In this document: positions 1-8,167 of the stretch, in pieces | Layout: every line of letters starts with the position of its first letter | How positions within the stretch are numbered: position 1 is the stretch's first letter | NCBI GenBank assembly: GCA_016296985.1 | Contig: JAEDHM010000002.1 | Span: forward strand, 1 to 31,731 | Direction: 5' to 3' | From: Clostridia bacterium | GTDB lineage: Bacteria; Bacillota; Clostridia; Christensenellales; CAG-1252 | DNA: 31,731 nt | Position numbers and translations under genes: made by a program | The notes under the pieces: model-generated | The model's input: only the letters and a program-made list of their open reading frames with translations | Databases searched by the model: none | Told to the model about the DNA's origin: nothing

Positions 1-744
1 CTAAACGACGACGACCTTTTCCCAAAAGTGGAGGCTTTGAGAGGGGAATACTTGGAAAACGGCGTTGGATACGTGGTAAACGCAGGATATGATATTCCCT
101 CTTCTCAAAAGGGTAAAATCCTTGCGGACACCTATCCCGAATGCTTTTTTACCGTAGGTCTGCACCCTCACGATAGCAAACTTGCCGACCAAACCTTGTA
201 TGAGAATATCAAGGATTTGGCAAGTCATCCAAAGTGTGTGGCAGTTGGTGAAATTGGGCTTGATTATCACTATGATTTATCCCCTCGTGAGGTGCAAGCG
301 AAGGTTTTCGTCAGTCAGCTCGAGCTTGCTCACGCCTTGAAAAAACCCGTGGTTATTCACTTGCGTGAAGCTTACGGCGACTTTGACAAACTTATTTTCG
401 ACAACAAGGGTTATATTCAAGACGGCATACTTTTGCACTGTTATAGCGGAAGCGCCGAGCAAGCAAGCAACGTTTACAACAAACTTGACGCCTATTATTC
501 CTTTGGCGGAGCAATTACCTTTGCAAAAAACAAGGGCATAGTTTTAAGTTCTATTCCCAAAGATAGGATTATGCTTGAAACCGACTGCCCTTATATGACT
601 CCCGTACCCTTCAGGGGAAGGGAAAACAGTCCTAAATATCTCCCTCTCGTAAGGGATAAAATGGCGGAATTACTTTCTCTTTCTTCCGCCGAGGTGGAAA
701 AGGTGACCACCGAAAATTCAAAAAGGTTTTATAGAATAAAATAA
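1..744 (+). CDS. tatD: TatD family metal-dependent hydrolase/DNase, 5' end cut by window
   Basis: The reading frame is open from base 1 and the first residues (LNDDD) match the segment just after the N-terminal HxH motif of TatD proteins, so the true start lies upstream; the GTG at 28 is internal. Visible family motifs are the glutamate in GEIGLDYH (about 250-273), the histidine of VVIHLRE (about 350-370), the histidine of LLHCYSG (about 430-450) and the aspartate of LETDCPYMTP (about 568-600), which are the usual metal ligands of this TIM-barrel hydrolase. TatD enzymes act as 3'-5' exonucleases or deoxyribonucleases in the cytoplasm. It is first of a compact operon with the next stop and start directly abutting (TAA then ATG at 745). 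Family assignment is firm; the physiological substrate is not known. Confidence 0.93.
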   Translation, partial: LNDDDLFPKVEALRGEYLENGVGYVVNAGYDIPSSQKGKILADTYPECFFTVGLHPHDSKLADQTLYENIKDLASHPKCVAVGEIGLDYHYDLSPREVQAKVFVSQLELAHALKKPVVIHLREAYGDFDKLIFDNKGYIQDGILLHCYSGSAEQASNVYNKLDAYYSFGGAITFAKNKGIVLSSIPKDRIMLETDCPYMTPVPFRGRENSPKYLPLVRDKMAELLSLSSAEVEKVTTENSKRFYRIK

Positions 745-1332
745 ATGGATACCATAGTTTATCAAATTGGCAACAGCCTATATATCAATATGACCAACAA
801 GTGCAGTAACAACTGCTCTTTCTGTATTCGCAAAAACAAGGACTTTCACGGCCTTAATCTTTGGCTTGAGAAAGAGCCTTCTGCAAGCGAAGTTATATCC
901 GCAATCGGCGACCCCACCTTGTACGAAGAAATCGTATTTTGCGGTTTTGGCGAGCCTTTATACCGTTATCAAGATATTGTTACCGTTGCAAAGTTTGTAA
1001 AAAGCAAGGGCGTGCCCACCAGAATAAACACCAACGGTCAAGCAATGCTTATTATCGGTGAAAATATCGTGCCTTATCTTGAGGACTGTATTGATACCAT
1101 AAACATAAGCCTAAACGACGTAAGCGCGGCAGAATACAAAAAGTTGTGCGCCCCAATCTTCGGCGAGATGGCCTATTATGCCTTAATCGACTTTGCAAGA
1201 TGTTGCGTTGGTCATATCAAAAACGTAGTTTTAAGCGTAGTTGACGTAATAGGCGAGGATAAAATCAAAAAGGCGCAAGCCATTGCCGACAGCATAGGAT
1301 GTACCCTTCGCGTAAGGAGATACGAGCAGTGA
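745..1332 (+). CDS. TatD-associated radical SAM protein
   Basis: A 195-residue protein starting with no gap after tatD. It has the radical SAM cysteine cluster CSNNCSFC (CX3CX2C, about residues 20-27) near the N-terminus, a GFGEPL glycine-rich motif (SAM-binding GGE-like strand) near residue 68, and RINTNGQ further on. This fits the short radical SAM family known to be encoded next to tatD in Clostridia; the reaction it carries out is unknown. No good Shine-Dalgarno precedes the ATG, so translation is probably coupled to tatD. Its stop codon overlaps the GTG start of ksgA (GTGA at 1329-1332). The SPASM-type C-terminal cluster of maturases is absent. Confidence 0.88.
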   Translation: MDTIVYQIGNSLYINMTNKCSNNCSFCIRKNKDFHGLNLWLEKEPSASEVISAIGDPTLYEEIVFCGFGEPLYRYQDIVTVAKFVKSKGVPTRINTNGQAMLIIGENIVPYLEDCIDTINISLNDVSAAEYKKLCAPIFGEMAYYALIDFARCCVGHIKNVVLSVVDVIGEDKIKKAQAIADSIGCTLRVRRYEQ

Positions 1333-2156
1333 ATTTAAGGGATTCCATAAAAAAGAACGGCTTTGTTTTCAACAAGCGTTTTGGACAAAACTTTATAAGC
1401 GATACCAATCTTTTAGAGGCTATTGCCTACGATGCAGGGATAAATTCTGAAGACACCGTTGTGGAAATCGGAACTGGCGGCGGAACCCTTACTTTGGCCC
1501 TTGCCAAAAAGGCTAAAAAAGTGGTATCCTTCGAAATCGATAAAAACCTTCAACCCGTCCTTGCCGACACATTGGCAGGCGCTGAGAATATCGAAGTTGT
1601 TTTCAGGGATTTTATGAAGGTAAGCGAGGAAGAAATCCGTGAATTTGCAGGAGGAGATTATAAGGTAGTGGCAAACTTGCCTTATTACATAACAACCCCC
1701 GTCATAATGCGTCTTGCGGAAAAGAATATGTCCTCAAGTATCACCGTTATGGTGCAAAAAGAGGTTGCGGAAAGATTGGCGGCAAAGGTAGGAAGTAAGG
1801 ACTATGGCGCCATAACCGCTCAACTAAACCTTACGTCAAGTGTAGAAATCACCCGAAACGTAAACCGCAATATGTTTTTCCCTCCTCCCAACGTTGACAG
1901 CGCGGTGGTAAAAATCACCTTTGACAAGGAAAAGCAAAGCCTTGATTTTTCAAGGGTAAGAAGGCTTATAAAGATTGCCTTTGCAATGAGAAGAAAAACT
2001 CTTATCAACAACCTTGTTTCCGCAGGAATAAACAAGGAAAAGGGACTTTCGGCAATAAGCAAACTTGGGTTTTCACCTGATATAAGGGGAGAAAAACTTT
2101 CAAGCGAAGATTTTGTAAATCTTGAAAAAGAACTTTATGGCGAAATTGATTCTTAA
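1329..2156 (+). CDS. rsmA: 16S rRNA (adenine1518/1519-N6)-dimethyltransferase RsmA/KsgA
   Basis: A 275-residue SAM-dependent methyltransferase that dimethylates two adjacent adenines in helix 45 of 16S rRNA during 30S assembly. Motifs: FGQNF (residues 18-22), motif I EIGTGGGTLT (46-55), the acidic residue E69 after motif I, and motif IV NLPYY (116-120). I chose the GTG at 1329 because AAGGAG lies 9 bases upstream (1314-1319), the protein then begins in the usual family position, and GTGA overlap coupling with the preceding stop is typical. An in-frame ATG at 1299 would add ten non-conserved residues inside the radical SAM gene. In many Firmicutes rnmV separates tatD from ksgA; here the radical SAM gene sits there. 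Confidence 0.95.
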   Translation: MNLRDSIKKNGFVFNKRFGQNFISDTNLLEAIAYDAGINSEDTVVEIGTGGGTLTLALAKKAKKVVSFEIDKNLQPVLADTLAGAENIEVVFRDFMKVSEEEIREFAGGDYKVVANLPYYITTPVIMRLAEKNMSSSITVMVQKEVAERLAAKVGSKDYGAITAQLNLTSSVEITRNVNRNMFFPPPNVDSAVVKITFDKEKQSLDFSRVRRLIKIAFAMRRKTLINNLVSAGINKEKGLSAISKLGFSPDIRGEKLSSEDFVNLEKELYGEIDS

Positions 2157-3288
2157 AGAGGTTACCGCCCTTTGCGGTGGCAAGTTCAAAAAAGTCAATA
2201 TCCTTATTGAAAAGGGGATTATTTCAAGGATAACCACCCGTCCCTTGGACCTTTTTGATGCCGAGGTGATAGAAGGGGGCTTTGCCGTTTCGGGTTACGT
2301 GGATATTCATACCCACGGTGGAAATGGCTTTGACACCATGGATAAGGATGAAAACGCCCTTACCAATTTTGCAAGATACCAACTTTTTCAAGGTGTAACA
2401 ACCTTTTTACCTACAACCGTAACCGCAAGCCTTGACGCTCTTCAAGAGGTTTTTGATTATGCGAGAAAAGATCAACCCTACGCAAAAATCAGAGGACTTC
2501 ACCTTGAAGGGCCTTTTTTGTCCCCCCTTGCAAAGGGCGCGCACAAGGAAGAAGATTTGCTTGCAATAAGCGACTATGCATTGCGTTTTGTTGAGAAAAA
2601 CGCCGATATAGTCAAAAGAATAACCTTCGCCCCCGACCTTGAAAACAGCGAGAAACTTTGCGAAATTTTAAGGGACGTTGGCATCAAGGTGTCCGCAGGT
2701 CACGACAATGCGACAAAAGCGGATATTCTTGCTTGTAAGGAAAAAGGACTTGATTCGGTAACTCATATTTTCAATCAATCTTCCACTGCAAAACGCCCTG
2801 ACGGTGTACAAAAAGAGGTGGGACTTACCGAATACGCTTTGTGGGATAAGGACTTTTATTGTGAAATCATTTGCGACGGTGTACACGTTCCCTACGAAAT
2901 GATTGAAATGGCGTACAAGTGCAAGGGTAGTGATAAACTTGTTATGGTTTCAGACTCACTTTCCGTTGCATCATCTACTGATACCGAGTTATATTTGGGT
3001 AGCAAGGAAGATGGGCAAAAGGTGAAGATAGAAAAAGGCGTTTGTCTTTTGGAAAACGGTAAGGTTGCGGGAAGTATAACCTCAATTTCTCAAGCGGTGG
3101 AAAAACTTTTACAAAATACTTCCATTCCTTTTGAAGATATTCTCAAAATGGCAACCTTAAATCCTTGCAAGCTTATGGGATGGGATGATATTGGCGATAT
3201 CAAAAAAGGTATGCGCGCCGATATAAATATCCTTGACGAAAAGGGAAAAATTCTTCACACCATTTTCAATGGAAGGGTGATCGTATAA
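2137..3288 (+). CDS. nagA: N-acetylglucosamine-6-phosphate deacetylase NagA
   Basis: A 383-residue amidohydrolase that removes acetate from GlcNAc-6-P, feeding amino-sugar catabolism and cell wall recycling. The metal and catalytic residues are visible: HTH at 58-60 in DIHTHGGNGFD, E124 in LHLEGPF, H189 in AGHDNA, H210 in THIFNQ and D273 in VSDSL. Length is normal for the family. The start is the ATG at 2137, 20 bases inside the ksgA end; the TTG at 2122 would add residues inside ksgA with no better ribosome binding site. No nagB is adjacent, so the deaminase must be elsewhere. The stop overlaps the next start by one base (TAATG). Confidence 0.94.
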   Translation: MAKLILKEVTALCGGKFKKVNILIEKGIISRITTRPLDLFDAEVIEGGFAVSGYVDIHTHGGNGFDTMDKDENALTNFARYQLFQGVTTFLPTTVTASLDALQEVFDYARKDQPYAKIRGLHLEGPFLSPLAKGAHKEEDLLAISDYALRFVEKNADIVKRITFAPDLENSEKLCEILRDVGIKVSAGHDNATKADILACKEKGLDSVTHIFNQSSTAKRPDGVQKEVGLTEYALWDKDFYCEIICDGVHVPYEMIEMAYKCKGSDKLVMVSDSLSVASSTDTELYLGSKEDGQKVKIEKGVCLLENGKVAGSITSISQAVEKLLQNTSIPFEDILKMATLNPCKLMGWDDIGDIKKGMRADINILDEKGKILHTIFNGRVIV

Positions 3289-3758
3289 TGCTTATTGCGG
3301 TAAAACCAAGTTATTCAAACCTCGAATATCGTCAAATTTTTCTATCCGATGCTCAAACCATGTCCTACAATACAAAATGGGGCGGTACTATTGATTTTCC
3401 AAGGGAGCGTTGGGACGTGTGGTACAAAAAATGGGTTGAAGAGGAAAGCGACGTCAGACTTTACCGCCTTTTGTTTGACGGCGACACCGACAGGTTTATC
3501 GGCGAAATCGCCTTCTATCTTGAAGATGAGAAAATTATGCTCCACCTTCTCATCTATGCTCCTTTCCGTCGGTGCGGTTATGGAAAGGAAGGGCTTGAAA
3601 TTTTGTGCAAACTGGCAAGAAAAAGCGGTCATAGTATTGTTTACGACAAAATTGCAAAGGACAACTTGGGCGCTCAAGCGCTTTTTACATTGAAAGGGTT
3701 TAGCCGTGAAAAGGTAGATGAAGAGGGTATTTTGTTTTCTAAAAGGCTCCGTAACTAA
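3288..3758 (+). CDS. GNAT family N-acetyltransferase (RimJ/RimL-like)
   Basis: A 156-residue protein with the GNAT fold pattern: a beta-strand region IGEIAFYL followed by motif A RRCGYGKEGLEIL (R-x-x-G-x-G, acetyl-CoA pyrophosphate loop) and a C-terminal DNLGAQALFTLKGF segment typical of motif B. It would transfer an acetyl group from acetyl-CoA to an amine; the acceptor cannot be told from sequence. It starts one base inside the nagA stop and is the last gene of the tatD operon, followed by a bidirectional terminator. Confidence is high for the family and low for the substrate. Confidence 0.87.
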   Translation: MLIAVKPSYSNLEYRQIFLSDAQTMSYNTKWGGTIDFPRERWDVWYKKWVEEESDVRLYRLLFDGDTDRFIGEIAFYLEDEKIMLHLLIYAPFRRCGYGKEGLEILCKLARKSGHSIVYDKIAKDNLGAQALFTLKGFSREKVDEEGILFSKRLRN

Positions 3759-3766
3759 TACCTTGC

Positions 3767-3781
3767 TTTACTTGAAGTAAA
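3767..3781. repeat. Short perfect inverted repeat TTTACTT-G-AAGTAAA
   Basis: Seven-base arms with a one-base centre, lying between the GNAT stop and the terminator. The loop is too small for an RNA hairpin, so if meaningful it would be a protein site or DNA structure. It could be chance in AT-rich DNA. Confidence 0.3.
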
Positions 3782-3833
3782 TGCTCTTTATCACCGTCAG
3801 CTATTTACCTAAATTTAGTTATTAAACTGTAAG

Positions 3834-3863
3834 AAAAAAGCCGTGGGAATTTCCACGGCTTTT
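3834..3863. terminator. Bidirectional intrinsic terminator between convergent genes
   Basis: GCCGTGG (3840-3846) pairs with CCACGGC (3853-3859) around a six-base loop. It is flanked by an A-tract on the left (3834-3839) and TTTT on the right, so it can end the tatD operon on the plus strand and the gamma-glutamyl ligase gene on the minus strand. Confidence 0.88.
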
Positions 3864-3876
3864 CATATGGTATTTA

Positions 3877-5064
3877 TTATTCAGCGTAGTTATCAAAGTA
3901 TCCTTGTACCAAAACGATAGGCGTACCCTTATCTCCGCTACCGCTTGTCAAGTCGCAAAGAGAGCCGATAAGGTCGACCAAACGGCGAGGGGTGGTGCCT
4001 TGAGAAACCATTTGTCCCACAAGGTTGTCGCCCTTGCTTTTTATATACTCGCTTATGGCTTTTTTTAGTTCTTCCCCTTTAAGGTGGGCAAAGTCGTTGT
4101 CTGCAAGGTATTTGAGCTTAACTTCGTTGGGTTGTCCTTCAAGTCCTTTTGTATAGGCAGGGGAAACAACGGGGTCGGCAAGTTCCCAAATTTTACCAAC
4201 GGGGTCTTTGAAGGCGCCGTCGCCGTAAACCATAACTTCAATATTTTTGCCCGTTGCGTCATAAAGCAACTTTTGGATTTTTTCCACCACTTGTTCGCTA
4301 TCTCTTGGGAAAAGTTTTACCTTAGTTTCCGTAGCCTTATTGCTACCCAAAAGACCGTATTTGCTGTTGAAACCGCTACCGTTTACCGATTTTGACAAAA
4401 TTTCGTCAAGTCCGAAAACCTTTGCGCCCTTGTTTTTCAACAAACGTTTGGTGCGGTGGCGTGTGTGAATATCGCAGTTGATTACGCTGTTGGTGTAATT
4501 CAAAATAACCCTTGCATCATTGGCGAATACAATTTCAACCTCGCATCCTTCAGCGGTGATTAAATCCTTGTAGTAGGATACGTAGTCAACGCCGGTGAAA
4601 CGGTGGGTGGTATACCCAAAAAGTTCCCTGTATCTTTTTTCATCCAAAACGTCACTGTAAGGATTTATTCCCTTTTCATCCAACACGTCAAGGTCGATAA
4701 GGTGATTGCCAACCTCGTCGGAGGGATAGGTGAGCATAAGAACAATTTTTTTCAAACCCCTTGCAAAACCTTTGAGGCAAATTGCAAAGCGGTTACGGCT
4801 TAAAATAGGGAAGATAACGCCAACCGTTTCCTCTCCAAACTTTGATTTTACGTCGCTTGCCACGTCGTCAATGGTTGCATAATTTCCTTGCGCCCTTGCA
4901 ACCACCGCTTCGGTAACCGCAACAACGTCCCTATCTCTCAACGCAAAACCATCAGAGCGTGAAGCATTAAGAACGCTGTCCGCAACGATTTGAGCAATGT
5001 CGTCGCCCTCACGGATAATGGGAGCGCGAATACCACGAGAAATTGTACCAACAAGTCTTTCCAT
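3877..5064 (-). CDS. CofE-like coenzyme F420-0:L-glutamate ligase family protein
   Basis: A 395-residue protein of the F420_ligase family, which forms gamma-glutamyl bonds on F420-0 in archaea and actinobacteria. Supporting stretches are VGTISRGIRAPII at the N-terminus, RDRDVVAVTEAVVARAQG (the region that opens CofE domains), RNRFA, and the acidic metal-binding YGDGAFKDPVG late in the protein. It is longer than the roughly 250-residue archaeal enzymes, as is usual for the Clostridia version. The start is placed at 5064, where AGGA lies 8 bases upstream; a longer frame to 5130 would begin upstream of the -10 box at 5111-5116. No other F420 gene is present here, and Clostridia of this kind are not known to make F420, so the acceptor is probably different. 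Confidence 0.82.
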   Translation of the reverse strand: MERLVGTISRGIRAPIIREGDDIAQIVADSVLNASRSDGFALRDRDVVAVTEAVVARAQGNYATIDDVASDVKSKFGEETVGVIFPILSRNRFAICLKGFARGLKKIVLMLTYPSDEVGNHLIDLDVLDEKGINPYSDVLDEKRYRELFGYTTHRFTGVDYVSYYKDLITAEGCEVEIVFANDARVILNYTNSVINCDIHTRHRTKRLLKNKGAKVFGLDEILSKSVNGSGFNSKYGLLGSNKATETKVKLFPRDSEQVVEKIQKLLYDATGKNIEVMVYGDGAFKDPVGKIWELADPVVSPAYTKGLEGQPNEVKLKYLADNDFAHLKGEELKKAISEYIKSKGDNLVGQMVSQGTTPRRLVDLIGSLCDLTSGSGDKGTPIVLVQGYFDNYAE

Positions 5065-5110
5065 AATTTTCATCCTTTTGTTTTTTAGAAGACTAAAAGT
5101 CCACCTTTTT

Positions 5111-5119
5111 ATTTTAGCA
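5111..5119 (-). promoter_or_regulatory. Extended -10 promoter for the CofE-like gene
   Basis: On the minus strand the bases read TGC TAAAAT, an extended -10 element; transcription would begin near 5104, giving a leader of about 40 bases that contains the ribosome binding site. No convincing -35 is visible at the right spacing. Confidence 0.6.
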
Positions 5120-5246
5120 TACTTCCACAAAATAAAAAAGCGGGAAAGTTATACTCTTTTTCGATACGGGGTGTAAAAAAAATTGATATGCCTCTTTCCC
5201 AAACTAAATATATCTATATTTAAAGCACAAAAATTCTTTTTCCCTA

Positions 5247-5275
5247 TTGACTAGATTTTCTTTTGGGTTTATACT
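5247..5275 (+). promoter_or_regulatory. Sigma-A promoter for the metallo-hydrolase gene
   Basis: TTGACT (5247-5252), a 17-base spacer and TATACT (5270-5275), one mismatch per hexamer. The leader to the ATG at 5344 is about 60 bases. Confidence 0.85.
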
Positions 5276-5343
5276 GTTTCCGCAAAGAGTTTGCAAAAAA
5301 ATAAAAGGACGATTTTCCAAAAGGATAATCGAGTGGAAGATTT

Positions 5344-6036
5344 ATGGAATTGACTGTTGTGGGACGTCACGGTCCCTATGCCGACGTGGGCGGAGCGCCT
5401 TGCAGTTGCTATTTGGTGCAAGAAGGGGATACCTCTTTGGTTTTGGATATGGGCCCGGGAAGTTTGGGCTGTTTGAGAAAACACATCGACATTCGCAAGG
5501 TTACCGCGTTTTATTTTACCCATATGCATTACGATCACGTAAGCGACTTTCTCGCAATGCACTACCTTCTTGACGATCTCAATCACAAAGTGAAGGTTAT
5601 CGTGCAAAAAAGCGATTTGCCCATTTACGACCTTTTATTCAACCATCCTTTGGTCGAGGTTGTGAATATCGACGAATCAAGCGAGATAAAAATCGGCGAT
5701 TTCACCCTCACTTTCACCCTTCTGAAACACCCTATTCCCAATTACGGCATCCGTATCAAAGGGGCAACGCGCACTTTGTGTTATACAGGGGATACTATGT
5801 ATACCCCAAAACTTATCGACTTTTTCCGTGGCGCCGACGCCGTCCTTGCCGACTGCTCGAAACCTGCCGACTTTGACGGCCCTCACGTAAACGTAACAAA
5901 AGCCGTCCAGCTTGAGAAAGAAACCGGCGTGCGCATCTTGGCAACTCACATAACTCCCGGCAAGGTGCCTTACGACTCTTTCAAGGACGTTCCAAATATG
6001 GAAATAGTTGAAATAGGTCAAAAATACTCTATCTAG
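5344..6036 (+). CDS. MBL-fold metallo-hydrolase, YhfI / RNase Z-like
   Basis: A 230-residue metallo-beta-lactamase-fold protein. The HxHxDH motif is complete (H60, H62, D64, H65 in THMHYDH), followed by D150 in CYTGDTM and H202 in ATHITPG, which complete the two-zinc site. The start MELTVVG and the GGAPCSCYLV stretch resemble Bacillus YhfI and the short RNase Z-like group; the long exosite arm of true tRNase Z is not evident. No signal peptide, so cytoplasmic. It has its own promoter, is divergent from the CofE-like gene, and is closed by a strong hairpin. The ribosome binding site (GTGGAAG) is weak. The substrate, perhaps a phosphodiester, is unknown. Confidence 0.86.
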   Translation: MELTVVGRHGPYADVGGAPCSCYLVQEGDTSLVLDMGPGSLGCLRKHIDIRKVTAFYFTHMHYDHVSDFLAMHYLLDDLNHKVKVIVQKSDLPIYDLLFNHPLVEVVNIDESSEIKIGDFTLTFTLLKHPIPNYGIRIKGATRTLCYTGDTMYTPKLIDFFRGADAVLADCSKPADFDGPHVNVTKAVQLEKETGVRILATHITPGKVPYDSFKDVPNMEIVEIGQKYSI

Positions 6037-6121
6037 TCGGATTGCCCATTTTTTCAATATGGTTTTTGAAAAAATAAATGCATAACCTCAATTTATCCTA
6101 AGTATAGCAACTTTCTAAGAT

Positions 6122-6152
6122 AAAAAAGTCTTTCATGAAGAAAGACTTTTTT
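6122..6152. terminator. Bidirectional intrinsic terminator
   Basis: A 13-base perfect stem (6122-6134 with 6140-6152, core AAGTCTTTC / GAAAGACTT) and a five-base loop. A-tract on one side and T-tract on the other serve the convergent metallo-hydrolase (+) and WG-repeat lipoprotein (-) genes. Confidence 0.9.
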
Positions 6153-6199
6153 GCTTTTACCGTGGATTATATTTTTTTTGATAACGAGGTAAAAAACTT

Positions 6200-7759
6200 T
6201 TATTTAACTACAAACAAACTACATTCTTCACCCTTGATTAAGGCGTAGTACAAGGTATAGTTTGAATAGCCGTAACACAATGCCTCGTCGTATTCGCAAG
6301 GGATTATCCTTTCTCCCTTAAAGTTTTCCACGCCCACCTTTCCCTCAAGGGTGTAAAGATAGGTGAAATAAGAAATATTGTCAAGTTTTGCGTTGTGGTA
6401 GTCAAAGTTTTCAACGTCGCCGTTGGAAAACAATCTTATCCAACCACCGTTTTTTCTTGCCAAGGCGCAACCGTCGGCAAAATTTGAAATAAAATCGTAT
6501 TCGAGGGGGATTATCAACTGCCCTTCTTTGTTGAAAACGCCATAGGAAACGCCTTCAGTTCCACCTTTACCCACAACCAAAAAGCCGTCGTTATAACTTT
6601 GAGTGTGATATGAGAAGTCGTTGTTGCTCCACAAAAGCGAGCCGTCGAGAGCAAAAAGACCGGTTTGAAAGTTTTCAAGAGAGGCACCGCCAAATCCAAC
6701 GCCATTTGCAAAACGAAGCATATCTCCGCCTACGTCACCTTCAAAGTTTAGGGTGATTCTGCACTTCGAGTCCATAATATGGGCGGTGGTATCAACGAGG
6801 TTTTTATTTTCATCGGTTTTCACAATCCAAACGTTGCTAAACCCTTCCTTTATGGCAAAACTCTTGCGGTTTTCATAGGTGAGGCCGAGGGAAAACATAT
6901 TCCTTATTGAAAGGATATGAAAATCAAGATCAATTTCTTTCTCTTCATACTTTTTGCCGTCGTAAAGAAAAACCCTTTGACCGTACTTGTCCAGCTTCCC
7001 GGTTTCCTCGTTTTTCATTACGTAGTCAAAATCGCTACCGTTGATTGAGGTTTGCAAAACGATAAAGGTGTCTTTGCCCGAGTAGGTGATATTGTACACA
7101 GTTCCACCACTTACGTTTCCGATATAACTTTTTATATGACGGGCAAAACCGTTGTAAACTTCATATATACCGTTGTACTGAGTGGTAGGGTCGTAAACTT
7201 GAATATAGTCGTCAAAGGCGCTGTAGGTTGTGGTTGAGGGGAAGTTTTGAACGAAAGAAGCGCGCCCCTTTTTGTCAAACACTTGACTTTCGGTATCATT
7301 TGAAATGCAAAAAAAGTTGTCGTCAAGGGCATAAAAAACAAGTTCAAGCTCGGTTACCGACAGGGGTATTTCCTCGCCGTCCTTATAATAGAAATAGTTT
7401 TCAACACCGTCGCCTTCTTGCTTGCTTGCCATGATAAAAGGTCCGTCCATTTGAATGCGGTCGTACTCAAGGGGAACAACGACCTTTCCGTCAGGGGATA
7501 AAACACCCAATCCGCTGTTTGCATCCTTTTCTTTGGAAATGGTGAAAAAACCTTCGCTTAAATAGGTTTTGGGATAAATGCCCTTGGGTAGTTTTATTTC
7601 AGTTGCGGTTTTGGGAAGGGCGAAGTCGGGGAAGTCGACCAATGCCTCTTCTCCTGCCTTAACTGAAAATTTTTCATAAAAAACCTCTTCCTGCTGAATA
7701 CAGGAAACGGAAAGGATTGTTATGAAAGTAACAAGGAATAACACCAAAAATTTCTTCAT
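6200..7759 (-). CDS. WG-repeat lipoprotein
   Basis: A 519-residue secreted lipoprotein. The N-terminus MKKFLVLFLVTFITILSVSC is a lipoprotein signal peptide with the lipobox ending at C20. The body contains degenerate WG/KWG-type beta repeats, seen as G-hydrophobic-x-(N/D)-x-x-G-(K/Q)-hydrophobic-(V/I)-(V/I)-P-x-E/C-Y-D units: LSPDGKVVVPLEYDRI, FNKEGQLIIPLEYDFI and NFKGERIIPCEYDEAL. Such repeats form beta-propeller-like or solenoid surfaces, usually of unknown ligand. It lies downstream of yabPQ on the same strand but has its own -10 box in the 48-base gap. No ribosome binding site precedes the ATG; the -10 box is six bases away, implying a leaderless mRNA. Function is unknown. Confidence 0.85.
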   Translation of the reverse strand: MKKFLVLFLVTFITILSVSCIQQEEVFYEKFSVKAGEEALVDFPDFALPKTATEIKLPKGIYPKTYLSEGFFTISKEKDANSGLGVLSPDGKVVVPLEYDRIQMDGPFIMASKQEGDGVENYFYYKDGEEIPLSVTELELVFYALDDNFFCISNDTESQVFDKKGRASFVQNFPSTTTYSAFDDYIQVYDPTTQYNGIYEVYNGFARHIKSYIGNVSGGTVYNITYSGKDTFIVLQTSINGSDFDYVMKNEETGKLDKYGQRVFLYDGKKYEEKEIDLDFHILSIRNMFSLGLTYENRKSFAIKEGFSNVWIVKTDENKNLVDTTAHIMDSKCRITLNFEGDVGGDMLRFANGVGFGGASLENFQTGLFALDGSLLWSNNDFSYHTQSYNDGFLVVGKGGTEGVSYGVFNKEGQLIIPLEYDFISNFADGCALARKNGGWIRLFSNGDVENFDYHNAKLDNISYFTYLYTLEGKVGVENFKGERIIPCEYDEALCYGYSNYTLYYALIKGEECSLFVVK

Positions 7760-7765
7760 AACAAC

Positions 7766-7774
7766 AGTATAACA
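7766..7774 (-). promoter_or_regulatory. Extended -10 box six bases from the lipoprotein start codon
   Basis: On the minus strand TGT TATACT is followed by GTTGTT and then the ATG. With standard spacing, +1 falls on the A of the ATG, so the transcript would be leaderless. No good -35 is visible, as is common for extended -10 promoters. Confidence 0.65.
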
Positions 7775-7807
7775 TAAATTGTTGAATTTTCCTTAAAAAG
7801 GTGAAAA

Positions 7808-8167
7808 TCAGCGGAAAATTTTTCTAAATATTGGTTTTTCCTTGAGTTTTGAAAGTTTTTTCCTCAGTTTTGGCAAAAATTTGCGTAGCGGTCGCAGTAA
7901 AAAATATATAGGGAAAAATCCGCATAAAAAACCTAAAAGGGTATAAAGCCGTATTTCCGCAAAGCCCGAATAAAAAAGAGCTATCAGATAAGTGGATGCC
8001 GAAGTCAACATAAAAAGAAGGTCCGCCAAAATCTCCGCCCACTTTTTATGGTTTGCAAAAAAGCGGAAGATATAGCAACCGCCGTACACCAAAGCGGATA
8101 AGGCGCCTGCGCCAAGACAGGCAAGGAAGATTAGGGGTTGAAGATTTGTACCAACTATATCGCTCAT
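7808..8167 (-). CDS. yabQ: Spore cortex biosynthesis protein YabQ
   Basis: A 119-residue membrane protein with three to four hydrophobic segments (about residues 12-36, 43-66, 70-92) and a very basic C-terminal tail (RKFLPKLRKKLSKLK). Together with the preceding YabP this matches the YabQ family, a mother-cell protein needed for spore cortex formation in Bacillus. Family recognition rests on size, topology and the yabP neighbour. Its ATG overlaps the yabP stop (ATGA at 8164-8167). In Bacillus yabQ is followed by divIC; here a WG-repeat lipoprotein follows. Confidence 0.82.
   Translation of the reverse strand: MSDIVGTNLQPLIFLACLGAGALSALVYGGCYIFRFFANHKKWAEILADLLFMLTSASTYLIALFYSGFAEIRLYTLLGFLCGFFPIYFLLRPLRKFLPKLRKKLSKLKEKPIFRKIFR

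Noticed and set aside
3877..5064. Plus-strand open frames of 66-103 codons within the CofE-like gene
   Set aside because: They lack ribosome binding sites and lie opposite a complete conserved gene.
5065..5130. N-terminal extension of the CofE-like protein to 5130
   Set aside because: The extension begins upstream of the -10 box at 5111-5116, has no ribosome binding site, and the family start fits 5064.
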